Below, piece after piece: positions 28,422 to 38,018 of a stretch of DNA of 64,000 nt (positions are counted from its first letter, which is position 1; every line of letters begins with the position of its first letter). Made by a program: the position numbers and the translations under genes. The notes under the pieces were generated by a model that was not told the DNA's origin, made no database searches, and worked only from the letters and a program-made list of their open reading frames with translations. The stretch spans positions 1-64,000 of the forward strand of contig CAMJUL010000003.1 in the NCBI GenBank assembly GCA_946408995.1, read 5' to 3'. Source of the stretch: an uncultured Clostridia bacterium. GTDB taxonomy: Bacteria > Bacillota > Clostridia > Christensenellales > Aristaeellaceae.

Positions 28422-29390
28422 TTGACGGAAGACATTCTATGCAGCCAGACCGCAGAAGACGCCCTGATCGGAGATTTGAAAGCAGGGCGTCTTCCGCATG
28501 CTCTGCTTTTGTCCGGACCAGCGGGGACCGGTAAAAAAACCCTGGCCGCCTATATCGCCAAAGGCCTGATGTGCAAAGCGGCACAGTCCCAGGACCGTCC
28601 CTGCGGGATCTGTAAAAACTGCCGCCGGTTCGATCACGATTCCATGCCGGACCTGATCCGTCCCGAAGTGAAAAGCGGCGAAAAAAACATCCGTCTTGAA
28701 GCCGTACGGGAACTGCTTGAAATCCTTTCACGACATCCCCTTGAAAACGGAAACCGGGTCGTTCTGATCGAAAACGCCGAACGTCTGACCCCGGGGTCCC
28801 AGAACGCCCTGCTGAAATCCATCGAGGAGCCGGATGAATCCACTTTCTTTCTCTTTACTGCCGATTCCATCCGATCGATCCTTCCCACCATTCTTTCCAG
28901 ATGCGGTATCGTCCGCATCGCCCCATGGAGCATCCGTCGTCTGTCAGACGAAATGAAAAAGCACGGCATCCCGCAGGACCGGATCGACGACATTCTCCCT
29001 CTTGCCGGCGGAAGCATTGGAAAAGCCCTGCAAATCAGTCAGGACGCCCATTTCCTTGAAGACGTGGCCAGCGCGAAAAGCATTTTTTTCGATATCCGCA
29101 CCCCTTCGGACATTCCGCCTGCCCTGAAAGCCCTCAGGGAACGCAAGGACCGAGGCGACCGGATCCTGGATATTGCCGAGGAAGAGACGGAAATCCTGCT
29201 GCGTGCCCCGGACTCCGTCCAGGATCCGTCCCTTTCCGCCTGGAAAAAGGCGGACGTTTACGGCCTCAAACACATCCTTGACACGATCATTGAGGCTAAA
29301 AAGTACCGAAAATCCAGTGTCGGACTGATCCCGTCCGCAGAAAAAGTTCTTTCAGTATTATCGGAGGAAGCAGAAAAATGGCAACTGTAA
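28422..29390 (+). CDS. holB: DNA polymerase III subunit delta'
   Basis: This 322-residue clamp-loader AAA+ subunit has Walker A GPAGTGKKT at about residues 32-40, zinc-site cysteines (CGICKNCRR), VVLIENAERLTPGSQNALLKSIEEP as the Walker B region, and the SRC sensor motif (ILSRCGIV). It starts at TTG 28422, supported by AGGAGAGGG immediately upstream. Its 3' end overlaps ricT by 13 nt. The C-terminal third is weakly conserved, as usual for this subunit. Confidence 0.93.
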   Translation: MTEDILCSQTAEDALIGDLKAGRLPHALLLSGPAGTGKKTLAAYIAKGLMCKAAQSQDRPCGICKNCRRFDHDSMPDLIRPEVKSGEKNIRLEAVRELLEILSRHPLENGNRVVLIENAERLTPGSQNALLKSIEEPDESTFFLFTADSIRSILPTILSRCGIVRIAPWSIRRLSDEMKKHGIPQDRIDDILPLAGGSIGKALQISQDAHFLEDVASAKSIFFDIRTPSDIPPALKALRERKDRGDRILDIAEEETEILLRAPDSVQDPSLSAWKKADVYGLKHILDTIIEAKKYRKSSVGLIPSAEKVLSVLSEEAEKWQL

Positions 29391-30349
29391 TTGGTGTACG
29401 TTTCAAAAACGCAGGTAAACTGTACTATTTCGACCCCGGCAAGCTGTGGCCCACCGCCGGTGATTCCGTTATTGTGGAAACTGTGCGGGGCGTCGAATTC
29501 GGGGAAGTGGTCACAGGGGTCAGCCAGATCGCGGATGAGCTGGTCACCCCACCCTTGAAAAGCGTGCTGCGCATCGCCACTGAAGAAGATATCCGGCACG
29601 ATCGGGAAAATCGTTCCAGGGAAGCGGAGGCCCTCGGGATCTGCGACAAAAAGATCCAGGAGCATAAGCTGCTGATGAAGCTGGTGGGGTGCGAATATAC
29701 TTTCGACAACAGCAAGCTGCTGTTTTATTTCACCTCCGACAAACGGGTCGATTTCCGCGGACTGGTCAAAGACCTCGCGGCCATTTTCCGCACACGCATT
29801 GAACTGAGGCAGATCGGCGTCAGGGATGAGGCAAAAATGCTGGGCGGACTCGGCATGTGCGGCCGCCCTCTCTGCTGCTCGACCTTCCTGGGAGATTTCC
29901 AGCCTGTTTCCATCAAAATGGCCAAGGAACAGAGCCTTTCCCTCAATCCGACCAAGATCTCCGGTGTCTGCGGCAGGCTGATGTGCTGCCTGAAGTACGA
30001 AGAAGACCATTATGAGGCGACCCGCAAAAAAATGCCCAAGCTGGGCAAAGAGGTCCTGACCCCGGACGGAAAGGGCACCGTCACGGAACTGAACATTCTT
30101 CGCGAAACCGTCCGGGTCCGGATCCCGAAGGGGGACGAAACGGAAGTCCGCGAATATCCCATGGATCAGGTGCGCCGTCCCTCCTCCCCGGAGCATCCCG
30201 CACCGTCTCAGACAGCCAATCAAACGGCGGACTCCGACAAGGACCTTGGAAACGACAAGGCGGAGCTCGCAAGAGAATTGACCGAGGAAGACGGTCTTGA
30301 CGAAGCGCAGGCCCTTGAAGAGGCTTCCGAGCTGCTCAGCGGGGACTGA
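29378..30349 (+). CDS. ricT: PSP1-domain protein RicT (YaaT)
   Basis: This 323-residue protein is of the RicT/YaaT family, one of the Ric (Y-complex) proteins that help RNase Y and bind Fe-S clusters in Bacillus. The PSP1 domain spans about residues 60-145. Clustered cysteines [17 protein letters not shown] and [15 protein letters not shown] are the likely cluster ligands. The tail after about 270 is acidic and probably disordered. The neighbouring gene order holB-ricT agrees with Bacillota. Confidence 0.93.
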   Translation: MATVIGVRFKNAGKLYYFDPGKLWPTAGDSVIVETVRGVEFGEVVTGVSQIADELVTPPLKSVLRIATEEDIRHDRENRSREAEALGICDKKIQEHKLLMKLVGCEYTFDNSKLLFYFTSDKRVDFRGLVKDLAAIFRTRIELRQIGVRDEAKMLGGLGMCGRPLCCSTFLGDFQPVSIKMAKEQSLSLNPTKISGVCGRLMCCLKYEEDHYEATRKKMPKLGKEVLTPDGKGTVTELNILRETVRVRIPKGDETEVREYPMDQVRRPSSPEHPAPSQTANQTADSDKDLGNDKAELARELTEEDGLDEAQALEEASELLSGD

Positions 30350-30416
30350 CCCTGTTCTCCATGCGCTTAACGGAACGAAACGCCATTCCTTTCGGACAGA
30401 ACATGGAGGCGACCGT

Positions 30417-32885
30417 ATGTACAGGCAGTCTTTGAATGGTTCTCAATGGAAAATGCGCTGCACGGACGAAGCGGTTTGGCATAACGCAGATGTCCCCGGC
30501 AGTGTATATGCCGATTTGATGCGCGACGGTTCCCTGCCGGATCCTTACTTCAGGGACAACGAGGCCCTCTTCCTTGAGGCGAGTTATAAAGACTATCTCT
30601 ATCGTCTGGATTTCACGCCGGACGAGGAATTGCTGCGGCATGCCTTTATCCATCTGACCTGTGACGGGCTTGATACGCTGGCCGAGATCTCTCTGAATGG
30701 CGTTACGGTTGGAAAAGCGGACAACATGCACATTTCCTGGTCCTTTGACGTCAAAAGCGTCCTTGTGCCCGGGGTGAATCACCTGTCTGTTCTGTTCCGT
30801 TCCCCCACCCGGTATATCCTTGAAAAATACGCGGAAGACCCCATGTGGGGGTCTTCGGATGCGATTCCCGGATTCGGTTACCTTCGGAAGGCCCACTGCA
30901 TGTTTGGATGGGATTGGGGGCCGCGCCTTCCGGACGCAGGCATTTGGCTGCCCATTTCGCTGGAAGGATGGGATTCCGCGCGTCTTGAGCAGGTCCTTCT
31001 CCTTCAGGATCATCAGGATGGACAGGTACAGGTGACCGTAAAGGCCCAGTGGACGGGTGGGAACGGAAAGGAACAAATCGAGGCCGTCCTTGTGGCACCG
31101 GACGGAACCCAATCCTTCTTTGAAGACGGCCACTGCCAGGTGGTCGCCCCCAGGCTCTGGTGGCCGCGGGGCTATGGGGAACAGCCTCTCTACACTGTAA
31201 AAGTATTTTTAAAGGAAGGCTGCTCCGTCCTTGACGTATGGGAAAAGCGGATCGGCCTGAGGACCCTGACGGTCTGTCATGAAAAGGATGAATACGGAGA
31301 AAGCTTCTGCCATGTCGTGAACGGCGTCCGGATCTTTGCCATGGGTGCCGACTACATTCCGGAGGACAACATTCTCTCCAGGATCACGCCGGAGCGGACA
31401 AGGCGCCTTTTGGGCGACGCCAGTCTTGCCAATTACAATACCATCCGTGTCTGGGGCGGCGGTTTCTATCCCCCGGATTTTTTCTGGGATGCCTGCGATG
31501 AGATGGGACTTTTAGTCTGGCTGGACCTGATGTACGCCTGCTCGTGGTATAAGCTGACCGACGACATGGAAAGATCCATCCGTACAGAGACCGTGCAGCA
31601 GGTCCGCCGCATCCGCAGCCACCCTTCTTTGGCCCTGATTTGCGGCAACAACGAGGATGAAGGCTTCGTCAGTGATGCCCAGGATGAACTGATCCTGCAA
31701 AGTCCTGTTCAGCGCTTTTCACCCGTGACACGCCGGCACATCTCGGATTATGTGAAAATGTACGAATACCTGCTGCCGGCCATCGTCCGCGCCGAAGCGC
31801 CCCAGACCTTCTGGTGGCCCAGCAGTCCCTCCAACGGCGGCTGTTTTGACCATCCCAATGATCCGGACCGGGGAGATACGCATTACTGGGACGTCTGGCA
31901 CGGGGAGAAGCCTTTCACCGAATACCGTAAATTTCATTTCCGATACGCTTCCGAATTCGGCTTTCAGTCCTTTCCCTCCCTGCCCACGGTCTGCGAATTC
32001 ACCCTGCCCGAGGACCGGAACATTTTTTCGCGGATCATGGAAAAGCACCAGCGCAACAAAGCCGCCAACGGAAAGATCCTCTCCTACCTGAGTCAGACCT
32101 TCCTGTATCCGAAGGGCTTTGACGAATTGCTTTATGCCAGCCAGCTGATGCAGGCGGAAGCCATCCGCTATGGCGTCGAACATTGGCGCAGAAACCGTGG
32201 CAGGTGCATGGGTGCCATCGTCTGGCAATTGAATGACATTTGGCCCGTTGCTTCCTGGAGTTCCATCGACTCCTTTGGGCGGTGGAAGGCGCTGCATTAC
32301 GCCGAAAAACGGTTCTTCGCGCCGGTGCTCCTCTCCGTAGAGGAACACGGCGAATTGGACCAGCACCCGCAGATCAACGAATGGCATCCCGAGCCTATTG
32401 AAACAAGCTGCAGCATGAACGTGTGCAATGAAACCCGCCGGGACCAGCGCGGGCTGGTCCGGTGGGCCCTTTGCAGGAACGACGGTTCCATCCTTCTGTG
32501 CGGCGAGCAGGAGATCTGCGTGCCGGCGCTTTCCGCCCTTTGGCTGGACAAGCTGAGTTTCCCGGAGGCGGAGGTCCAAAGCAGCTATTTTTCCTGTACG
32601 CTGCTTGTGGACGATAAGCCTGTTTCCTCAAGCACGGCGCTGTTTTGTGCGCCAAAGCATTTCCGCTTTTTGGACCCGCATTTGCAAGCCACCGTCCACG
32701 GAGATACGATCACGGTCCGCTCCTCTGCTTTTGCCAAGTCCGTTTGGATCGAAAGCGAGGATCCGGACCTGCTGCTGAGTGACAACGGATTTGACCTCGG
32801 CGCGGATTCAAAAACCGTTCGCATCCTTCGCGGAAAAGCCGATTCCGTCCGGGTTCGTTCCGTATGGAATATCGCGAACGCATAA
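30417..32885 (+). CDS. beta-mannosidase, GH2
   Basis: This 822-residue GH2 enzyme removes terminal beta-mannose from manno-oligosaccharides. The sugar-binding N-terminal domain includes the family mark [16 protein letters not shown]. The barrel carries acid/base [10 protein letters not shown] (about residue 410) and nucleophile [10 protein letters not shown] (about 511), followed by [21 protein letters not shown]. There is no signal peptide, so it is cytoplasmic. GGAGG precedes ATG 30417, and the 40-codon extension overlapping ricT is rejected. No mannan-specific transporter or endo-mannanase is adjacent. A strong terminator follows. Confidence 0.93.
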   Translation: MYRQSLNGSQWKMRCTDEAVWHNADVPGSVYADLMRDGSLPDPYFRDNEALFLEASYKDYLYRLDFTPDEELLRHAFIHLTCDGLDTLAEISLNGVTVGKADNMHISWSFDVKSVLVPGVNHLSVLFRSPTRYILEKYAEDPMWGSSDAIPGFGYLRKAHCMFGWDWGPRLPDAGIWLPISLEGWDSARLEQVLLLQDHQDGQVQVTVKAQWTGGNGKEQIEAVLVAPDGTQSFFEDGHCQVVAPRLWWPRGYGEQPLYTVKVFLKEGCSVLDVWEKRIGLRTLTVCHEKDEYGESFCHVVNGVRIFAMGADYIPEDNILSRITPERTRRLLGDASLANYNTIRVWGGGFYPPDFFWDACDEMGLLVWLDLMYACSWYKLTDDMERSIRTETVQQVRRIRSHPSLALICGNNEDEGFVSDAQDELILQSPVQRFSPVTRRHISDYVKMYEYLLPAIVRAEAPQTFWWPSSPSNGGCFDHPNDPDRGDTHYWDVWHGEKPFTEYRKFHFRYASEFGFQSFPSLPTVCEFTLPEDRNIFSRIMEKHQRNKAANGKILSYLSQTFLYPKGFDELLYASQLMQAEAIRYGVEHWRRNRGRCMGAIVWQLNDIWPVASWSSIDSFGRWKALHYAEKRFFAPVLLSVEEHGELDQHPQINEWHPEPIETSCSMNVCNETRRDQRGLVRWALCRNDGSILLCGEQEICVPALSALWLDKLSFPEAEVQSSYFSCTLLVDDKPVSSSTALFCAPKHFRFLDPHLQATVHGDTITVRSSAFAKSVWIESEDPDLLLSDNGFDLGADSKTVRILRGKADSVRVRSVWNIANA

Positions 32886-32913
32886 AAATCCGCACGGAAT
32901 GCGGGAAATCAGA

Positions 32914-32950
32914 GCAAAACGGCGTGACCCCGGTCACGCCGTTTTGCTTT
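32914..32950 (+). terminator. terminator after the beta-mannosidase gene
   Basis: GCAAAACGGCGTGACC/GGTCACGCCGTTTTGC, a 16-bp perfect stem followed by TTTATT. It lies between convergent genes and may also act weakly for degV. Confidence 0.88.
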
Positions 32951-33022
32951 ATTCGCAATATATGAAGAAAGAGTCTTCTTATCAGGCGGCTTTCGCGCCG
33001 TCAGTTCCGCTTCGGGATCCGC

Positions 33023-33928
33023 TCATTCCGCATCCATCCTGCCCTCCCCGGCCTTGTCCATAAAGAAGACCGCCAGGGTGCCGGGGCCCGCATGCGCGCC
33101 GATCACAGGGCCGATATACCCGGTCATGATTTCCTTTACGCCAAAGTCCCGCCGCAGTTTCTCCGCGACCCAGGCCGCGTCCTCTGCGCAGTCCCCATGA
33201 CCGATGAAAAAGACCTGCTCCTCCGGATGATCCGCGTATTTCCCGACCATGGACAAAAGGGCCTTCAGGCTGCTTTTCCTGCCCATGACCTTCATGCGGT
33301 TCACAAGATGCCCTTTGGGATCCACATTCAGAACCGGCTTGATATTGAGCATGGTCGCGGCAATGTAGCTTGCCGCGGAGATTCGTCCGCCCCGCTTGAG
33401 ATAAACCATGTCCTCAACTGTGAACCAGTGAATGATCCGATGACGGATCTCGGAGGCGTATTGCGCACACTCCTCTAGGCTGTGTCCCTCTCCCTGATCC
33501 CGGTACCGGATGACATGATGGACAAAGAGCCCTTCGCCCGTGCTGGCACAAAGAGAATCCACTGACACGACCCGTCTGTCAGGATACTTTTCGCTGAGAG
33601 CCTCCGCGGCCTTTGAAGCGGAATGGGCCGTGCTGCTGAGCCCGCTGGAGAACGCCAGGATCAAAACATCGTATCCCTTTTTCAGCAAAGGCTCCGTATA
33701 TTCTGTCCAGACCTGCTCGTTGATCTGCGCGGTATGGGTCATGGCGCCAGAACGCATCTGGTTGTAGAAATCACGGGTACGTATGTCACTATCCGTGTTC
33801 AAGGGATCGTGCAGGCATTCCGAATCGTTGACGTTGTAGACCATCGGAACCACCTTTAAAAAATGCTGTCGGTTGATATATTCCGCTGGAAGATCACAGC
33901 AGGCGTCTGTAAGGATCCAAAATGACAT
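33023..33928 (-). CDS. DegV family fatty-acid-binding protein
   Basis: This 301-residue DegV/EDD-fold protein binds a fatty acid; some Gram-positive homologues (FakB) present fatty acids to the FakA kinase. Family blocks: ILTDACCDLPAEYI, MTHTAQINEQVW, ILAFSSGLSSTAHSA, VDSLCASTGEGLFVH, YLKRGGRISAASYIAATMLNIKPVLNVD and the C-terminal GPVIGAHAGPGTLAVFF. GGAGGAGC precedes the start. No fakA is adjacent, so the specific role is open. Confidence 0.9.
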   Translation of the reverse strand: MSFWILTDACCDLPAEYINRQHFLKVVPMVYNVNDSECLHDPLNTDSDIRTRDFYNQMRSGAMTHTAQINEQVWTEYTEPLLKKGYDVLILAFSSGLSSTAHSASKAAEALSEKYPDRRVVSVDSLCASTGEGLFVHHVIRYRDQGEGHSLEECAQYASEIRHRIIHWFTVEDMVYLKRGGRISAASYIAATMLNIKPVLNVDPKGHLVNRMKVMGRKSSLKALLSMVGKYADHPEEQVFFIGHGDCAEDAAWVAEKLRRDFGVKEIMTGYIGPVIGAHAGPGTLAVFFMDKAGEGRMDAE

Positions 33929-34027
33929 GTCCGCTCCTCCGGGATGGAACCCCGATCCCCAAATCTTTTTCTGTTCTTGTTCAGCCCGTCCCAGCCAAAG
34001 CAGGGACGGCCTCCAAGTTCTCTATTT

Positions 34028-34056
34028 ATTGTATGCCTTCTTCCCACCTGTGTCAA
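34028..34056 (-). promoter_or_regulatory. promoter of degV
   Basis: Minus strand: perfect TTGACA, 17-nt spacer, TACAAT. It gives a leader of about 95 nt containing the hairpin CCGTCCC/GGGACGG. Confidence 0.78.
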
Positions 34057-34117
34057 GAACGAGGCAAGCCGGTTTCCCTTTATTCTCCGGTTTTCGTTCA
34101 CATTTCCGATATTCCCT

Positions 34118-34146
34118 TTGAATTAACGCCATAACTATGGTATACT
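34118..34146 (+). promoter_or_regulatory. promoter of the zinc-ribbon/AAA ATPase unit
   Basis: TTGAAT, 17-nt spacer, TGG-TATACT (extended -10), about 30 nt before the TTG start of the small gene. Confidence 0.7.
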
Positions 34147-34175
34147 TTTGCTGTTCGCAGAGAGGGGATGATTTT

Positions 34176-34409
34176 TTGCGCTGTGCCTGTCCCCAATGCG
34201 GGGCCTTTATGGAGCACGCCGAGACAAATGCGGTCTGTGTCTGTCCGCAGTGTCTGACAAGATGTTCCGCATGCCTTGGTACCGGGACCGTCTGGTCCCG
34301 GGAGGATGTATTGCGTCTTCGCTCCCAGCCCGACGCAGAGCAAATGATTCTGGACCGGGAATGGGAAGACGCAGCATGCCCGCCTTCATCTGATTCGGAT
34401 GCGCGCTGA
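34176..34409 (+). CDS. small zinc-ribbon-like protein, function unknown
   Basis: This 77-residue protein has a dense cysteine pattern, CACPQCGAF then CVCPQCLTRCSACLGTG, which looks like a four-to-six-Cys zinc ribbon or a short DnaJ-like CxxCxGxG module. A short helical tail follows (SREDVLRLRSQPDAEQMIL). The start is TTG 34176 with GAGAGGGG 8-9 nt upstream and a promoter placed to suit it; the ORF-track ATG at 34137 overlaps that promoter and is rejected. It precedes the AAA ATPase by 80 nt on the same strand. I do not recognise the family. Confidence 0.55.
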   Translation: MRCACPQCGAFMEHAETNAVCVCPQCLTRCSACLGTGTVWSREDVLRLRSQPDAEQMILDREWEDAACPPSSDSDAR

Positions 34410-34489
34410 ATGCTTGTCCGATTCCAGGCAGGGATATGCCCCGTTTCTGGCGCGGCCAGATACATGATCTTCAGCAGGAGGAAATCCGG

Positions 34490-35698
34490 ATGGATAAAAA
34501 GGACGAAATCATCAGCATGCAGAACGATATCCTTCAGGATATGCTAAAAAAACAGTTTAAAAGCCTGACGGACGACCTTTGGGGAATCAAACTGCCCGAC
34601 ACAGCTCTCCCTTTCGACGCCCCGCCTGCCGGTGAACCGAAAACGGAGGTTTCTGAAGGTAAACCTGTTTCTGAAAGCGTCAAGGAAGCGCTTCCTCAAA
34701 AGGAAGCGGAAGAAAAGGCCGAGCCCGAAGAAACCATAGAGGATCTAAAGGCCGAATTGAATTCCTACATCGGCCTGGATCATATCAAAAGCGAGGTCAA
34801 CAGCCTGATCAACTGGATCGGGATCATGAATGCCCGCAAACAGGAGGGGCTTCCCGTACCGGACATGTCTCTGCACATGGTCTTTTCGGGGAACCCCGGA
34901 ACAGGCAAAACCATGATCGCCCGTTTAATGGCCCGGATCTACAAATGCCTTGGCATTTTGAGCAAGGGCCACCTGGTGGAAGTGGATCGTTCCGGTCTGG
35001 TCGCAGGATATATCGGGCAGACCGCCATCAAAACCCAGGAGGTCATCTCAAAAGCCTTGGGCGGCGTACTTTTCATTGATGAAGCCTACGCGCTGTCCAA
35101 CAAAGGGGAAAACGACTATGGCCAGGAGGCCATCGATACCCTTTTGAAAGCCATGGAGGATCACCGGGAGGACTTTATCGTCATCGTCGCCGGATACACA
35201 GAGCTGATGCAGCGCTTCATTTCCTCCAATCCCGGCCTGGAGAGCCGGTTCAACCGCTTTATGCATTTCCCCGATTATACAGTGGAGGAATTGGTGGGCA
35301 TCTTTGACATGCGCTGCGGAAAAAGCGCATACACCCTTTCGGAGGACGCACGGAAGATCCTTCCCAAAATCCTCGAAGAAAAAAACAAGGATCCAAAAAG
35401 CTTCGGCAACGGGCGTGGTGTGCGCAACCTCTTTGAGCATGCAATTTCCAATCAGGCCGACCGCCTGAGCCAGGACATGGAGAATCTTACCAAAGAAAAG
35501 CTGATGCAGATCACCTCCGAGGACCTGATGAACGCCGCAAGCGAATCCGACGGGAGCACCTTGGAGAAAGCCGCCCTTGAGAGCACCCTGAAGGACCTTC
35601 TGGCCAATGCGGAAAAATGGACCCCAGAAGGGACGTCAGAGGAGAATACGGGGACGGATGAACACGCAGACGGATCCTCAAAGGACCCCCAGTCCTGA
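34490..35698 (+). CDS. AAA+ ATPase of the CbbX/SpoVK family
   Basis: This 402-residue protein has an N-terminal charged, probably coiled or disordered region (about 1-100) and one AAA+ module. Walker A is SGNPGTGKTM (about residue 134), Walker B VLFIDEAYALS (about 193), the arginine finger lies in ESRFNRFMHFPDY, and a C-terminal lid includes NGRGVRNLFEHAISNQA. The pore loop region is SGLVAGYIGQTAIKT. This is the CbbX/CfxQ-SpoVK type, which remodels protein complexes; no Rubisco is present, so it is not a Rubisco activase here. AGGAGG selects ATG 34490. The target is unknown. The small zinc-ribbon protein and the glycosyltransferase are neighbours. Confidence 0.82.
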   Translation: MDKKDEIISMQNDILQDMLKKQFKSLTDDLWGIKLPDTALPFDAPPAGEPKTEVSEGKPVSESVKEALPQKEAEEKAEPEETIEDLKAELNSYIGLDHIKSEVNSLINWIGIMNARKQEGLPVPDMSLHMVFSGNPGTGKTMIARLMARIYKCLGILSKGHLVEVDRSGLVAGYIGQTAIKTQEVISKALGGVLFIDEAYALSNKGENDYGQEAIDTLLKAMEDHREDFIVIVAGYTELMQRFISSNPGLESRFNRFMHFPDYTVEELVGIFDMRCGKSAYTLSEDARKILPKILEEKNKDPKSFGNGRGVRNLFEHAISNQADRLSQDMENLTKEKLMQITSEDLMNAASESDGSTLEKAALESTLKDLLANAEKWTPEGTSEENTGTDEHADGSSKDPQS

Positions 35699-35714
35699 TC
35701 GGGAGGAACACAGG

Positions 35715-36908
35715 ATGCTTCGCATTGGCGAGTTTACCGATACCTTTATTCCGGTCGCGGACGGGGTCGGCCGCGTGGTGGTTGCTTATGCCAACACGCT
35801 CAGCGCAAAAGGGCAGCAGGTGACCGTTTCTTCCCCCATGTATGATACCGGCAGCAGGGGCCATTATCCTTTTGAGCTGGTCGATTACCGTGGCTTTGAG
35901 TTTCCCATGGCACGGCAATACAGAACGGGCTTTACGGCCTTCGACCGTCATTACCGCGCCCGAATGAAAATGATCCCCCTGGATATCGTACATTCCCATT
36001 CCCCTTTCATTGCAGGGATGGAAGCCCTCAGGATCGCCAAGCAGCGCGGGATCCCCGTTGTCAGTACCTTCCATTCCAAGTATTACGACGACTTTTTGAA
36101 GGTCACCCATTCCAAAGCCCTTGCCAGGTTCGGAACAAACCTCATCGTCCGTTACTACAATCAATGTGATGAGGTATGGGCCTGCGGGGAGAGGACCGCG
36201 GATGTCCTCGCCGATTACGGGTACAGCGGGGAGATCCATGTGATGCCAAACGGCGTTACGATGCGGGAGCCGGACCCGGAAGCCGTCCGTGTCGCCGCCA
36301 AGCGTTTTCAGATCGACCCCGAGGTGCCGCTGCTGCTGTTCGTCGGCCAAATGAACTGGAAAAAGAACATTTTGACCGTTCTGGAAGCCTGTGCTTCCAT
36401 GAAGGCCGCAGGGTTTCCTTTTCGGCTTCTGTTGGCCGGACAGGGACCCGACCTGGAGGAGATCCGCAGAAAGATCCAGGAACTGGGGCTCACGGAGGAA
36501 GCCACCCTTGCCGGGCATATTACAGACTCTTCTATTCTGGACGCGCTGTATTATCTTTCGTCGCTCTTCGTGTTTCCTTCCCTTTATGACAATGCGCCCA
36601 TGGTCGTCCGCGAAGCCGCCGTTATGAAAACGCCCTCTGTGATGGTCGATGTCAGCAGCGGCTCCGAGGTGATCGAGGACCAGGTCAACGGGTATCTGTG
36701 CAAAAACACGCCGGATGACCTCGCACACGTGATACGGAATGCCCTCGCTTCCAGGGATGCCCTTCATTTGGCGGGTCAGCGCGCTTTTGAAACCATTCCG
36801 GTCCCCTGGGAAACCCTTCTTGACCGGGTCATAGACCGGTATGCCCTGCTTGTCGGGAAAAGCCGGAAAGGCGAATTGAAGCGAAAGCCCCGGTACCCGG
36901 ATTCCTGA
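35715..36908 (+). CDS. glycosyltransferase family 4
   Basis: This 397-residue GT-B glycosyltransferase begins LRIGEFTDTFIPVADGVGRVVVAYANTLSAKGQQVTV. It carries HSHSPFIAGMEAL, the domain-linking MPNGV, KNILTVLEAC and the retaining-GT4 motif FPSLYDNAPMVVREAAVMKTP with its conserved Glu. It resembles 1,2-diacylglycerol 3-glucosyltransferases in sequence style, so a glycolipid role is plausible but unproven. GGGAGG 9 nt upstream selects ATG 35715, although the ORF opens inside the AAA gene. It follows that gene by 16 nt. Confidence 0.88.
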   Translation: MLRIGEFTDTFIPVADGVGRVVVAYANTLSAKGQQVTVSSPMYDTGSRGHYPFELVDYRGFEFPMARQYRTGFTAFDRHYRARMKMIPLDIVHSHSPFIAGMEALRIAKQRGIPVVSTFHSKYYDDFLKVTHSKALARFGTNLIVRYYNQCDEVWACGERTADVLADYGYSGEIHVMPNGVTMREPDPEAVRVAAKRFQIDPEVPLLLFVGQMNWKKNILTVLEACASMKAAGFPFRLLLAGQGPDLEEIRRKIQELGLTEEATLAGHITDSSILDALYYLSSLFVFPSLYDNAPMVVREAAVMKTPSVMVDVSSGSEVIEDQVNGYLCKNTPDDLAHVIRNALASRDALHLAGQRAFETIPVPWETLLDRVIDRYALLVGKSRKGELKRKPRYPDS

Positions 36909-36955
36909 TCAACTGCATCCTTTGTTATCAACATCTTTTAGGGAGGTATATTCAA

Positions 36956-37516
36956 ATGACCAACACCTATTCCATGCATGTTGCCGGCTTGGTTCGTTCC
37001 CTGCCGCTCTGCCGGGTCAACGATGATCTTTACATCGGCGCTTTTGTTATCTTTGGGGACGTTGAACTGACCTGCGCCTGTGCCCGTGACCTTTTGAAGA
37101 TTGCGCCGGAGCATGATATCCTCATCACCGCCGAATCCAAAGGCATCCCGCTGGCGTATGAGATGGCCCGCCAGCATGGCGAAAACCGTTATCTGATCGC
37201 CAGAAAAGCGCCGAAGCTGTATATGCAAAACGTTTTCTCCACCACGGTCCGTTCCATAACCACCGCCAAGGAGCAGACCCTCTGCATTGACCAGGCGGAT
37301 GCGGATGCCATGCGCGGCAAAAGAGTGCTGATCGTTGACGACGTCATCTCCACAGGAGAATCCCTGCTGGCCGTGGAACGTCTGGTGGAAGAAGCCGGAG
37401 GAATCGTTGTCGGGAAAATGGCCATTCTTGCCGAAGGAGATGCCCAAAACAGAAAGGATATCCTTTATCTTGAAAAGCTGCCGCTGTTTAATCCCGACGG
37501 TTCCATCAAGGCTTGA
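36956..37516 (+). CDS. phosphoribosyltransferase family protein (adenine PRT-like)
   Basis: This 186-residue type I phosphoribosyltransferase has the PRPP motif VLIVDDVISTGESLLAV at about residues 123-139 and the upstream ILITAESKGIPLAYEMA loop. The layout resembles apt and xpt enzymes or PurR-like regulators without a DNA-binding domain. The base specificity is not clear, so no symbol is given. GGGAGG precedes the ATG. It follows the glycosyltransferase by 47 nt. Confidence 0.82.
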   Translation: MTNTYSMHVAGLVRSLPLCRVNDDLYIGAFVIFGDVELTCACARDLLKIAPEHDILITAESKGIPLAYEMARQHGENRYLIARKAPKLYMQNVFSTTVRSITTAKEQTLCIDQADADAMRGKRVLIVDDVISTGESLLAVERLVEEAGGIVVGKMAILAEGDAQNRKDILYLEKLPLFNPDGSIKA

Positions 37517-37576
37517 CAGCTTTAGGGGATCCGGTTCTTTTTACGGTATTTTCGTTCATTTTGCAGCAGTTTTTTC

Positions 37577-37605
37577 TTGCAAATCCATTGCGGATATGTT
37601 ATAAT
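37577..37605 (+). promoter_or_regulatory. promoter of rpmB
   Basis: TTGCAA, 17-nt spacer, perfect TATAAT. It gives a leader of about 70 nt. Confidence 0.8.
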
Positions 37606-37680
37606 CCTCTGGCTGTGAATTTTGGAATGTATCACGGTCTGCGGGCCGTTAACTCGAGCATTCCCATGGAGGTAAAGATT

Positions 37681-37914
37681 ATGGGCAAGTTTTGTCAGGT
37701 TTGTGGAAAAGGTCTGATGAGCGGTCATAACGTGAGCCATTCCAACAGGAAGACCAATCGTACCTGGGCTCCCAATGTTCAGAAGGTTCGCATTGTTCTG
37801 GATGGCGACCGCACCATTCACGCGAATGTCTGCACCCGCTGCCTGCGCTCCGGCTATGTACAGCGTGCCGTACGCGAAGTCAAAGCGCCTGTGGACGCTG
37901 TCGTTGAAGCGTGA
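37681..37914 (+). CDS. rpmB: 50S ribosomal protein bL28
   Basis: This 77-residue protein has MGKFCQVCGKGLMSGHNVSHSNRKTNRTWAPNVQKV, the standard bL28 core, and NVCTRCLRSG. Two CxxC pairs make it the zinc-binding form. GGAGG stands 8 nt before ATG 37681, so the 56-codon upstream opening in the ORF track is ignored. It is a single-gene unit, convergent with rsmA. Confidence 0.97.
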   Translation: MGKFCQVCGKGLMSGHNVSHSNRKTNRTWAPNVQKVRIVLDGDRTIHANVCTRCLRSGYVQRAVREVKAPVDAVVEA

Positions 37915-37937
37915 TCGCGTAACATTTTCCGATGAAA

Positions 37938-37989
37938 AGAAACCGTACCCGGCTGAGTTTGAATCAGCAAGAGGTACGGTTCTTTTTTA
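37938..37989. terminator. bidirectional terminator between rpmB and rsmA
   Basis: GAAACCGTACC ... GGTACGGTTC with an inner GCTGA/TCAGC helix, flanked by an A-rich side and six Ts. It can serve rpmB on the plus strand and the long rsmA operon on the minus strand. Confidence 0.85.
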
Positions 37990-38018
37990 TCCCCGTTTTC
38001 CGCAGCCGTCCTTTGCGG

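Noticed and set aside
34490-35698. Rubisco activase (CbbX) as the function of the AAA protein
   Set aside because: No Rubisco genes are present, and the organism looks like a heterotrophic Clostridium relative. Only family membership is claimed.
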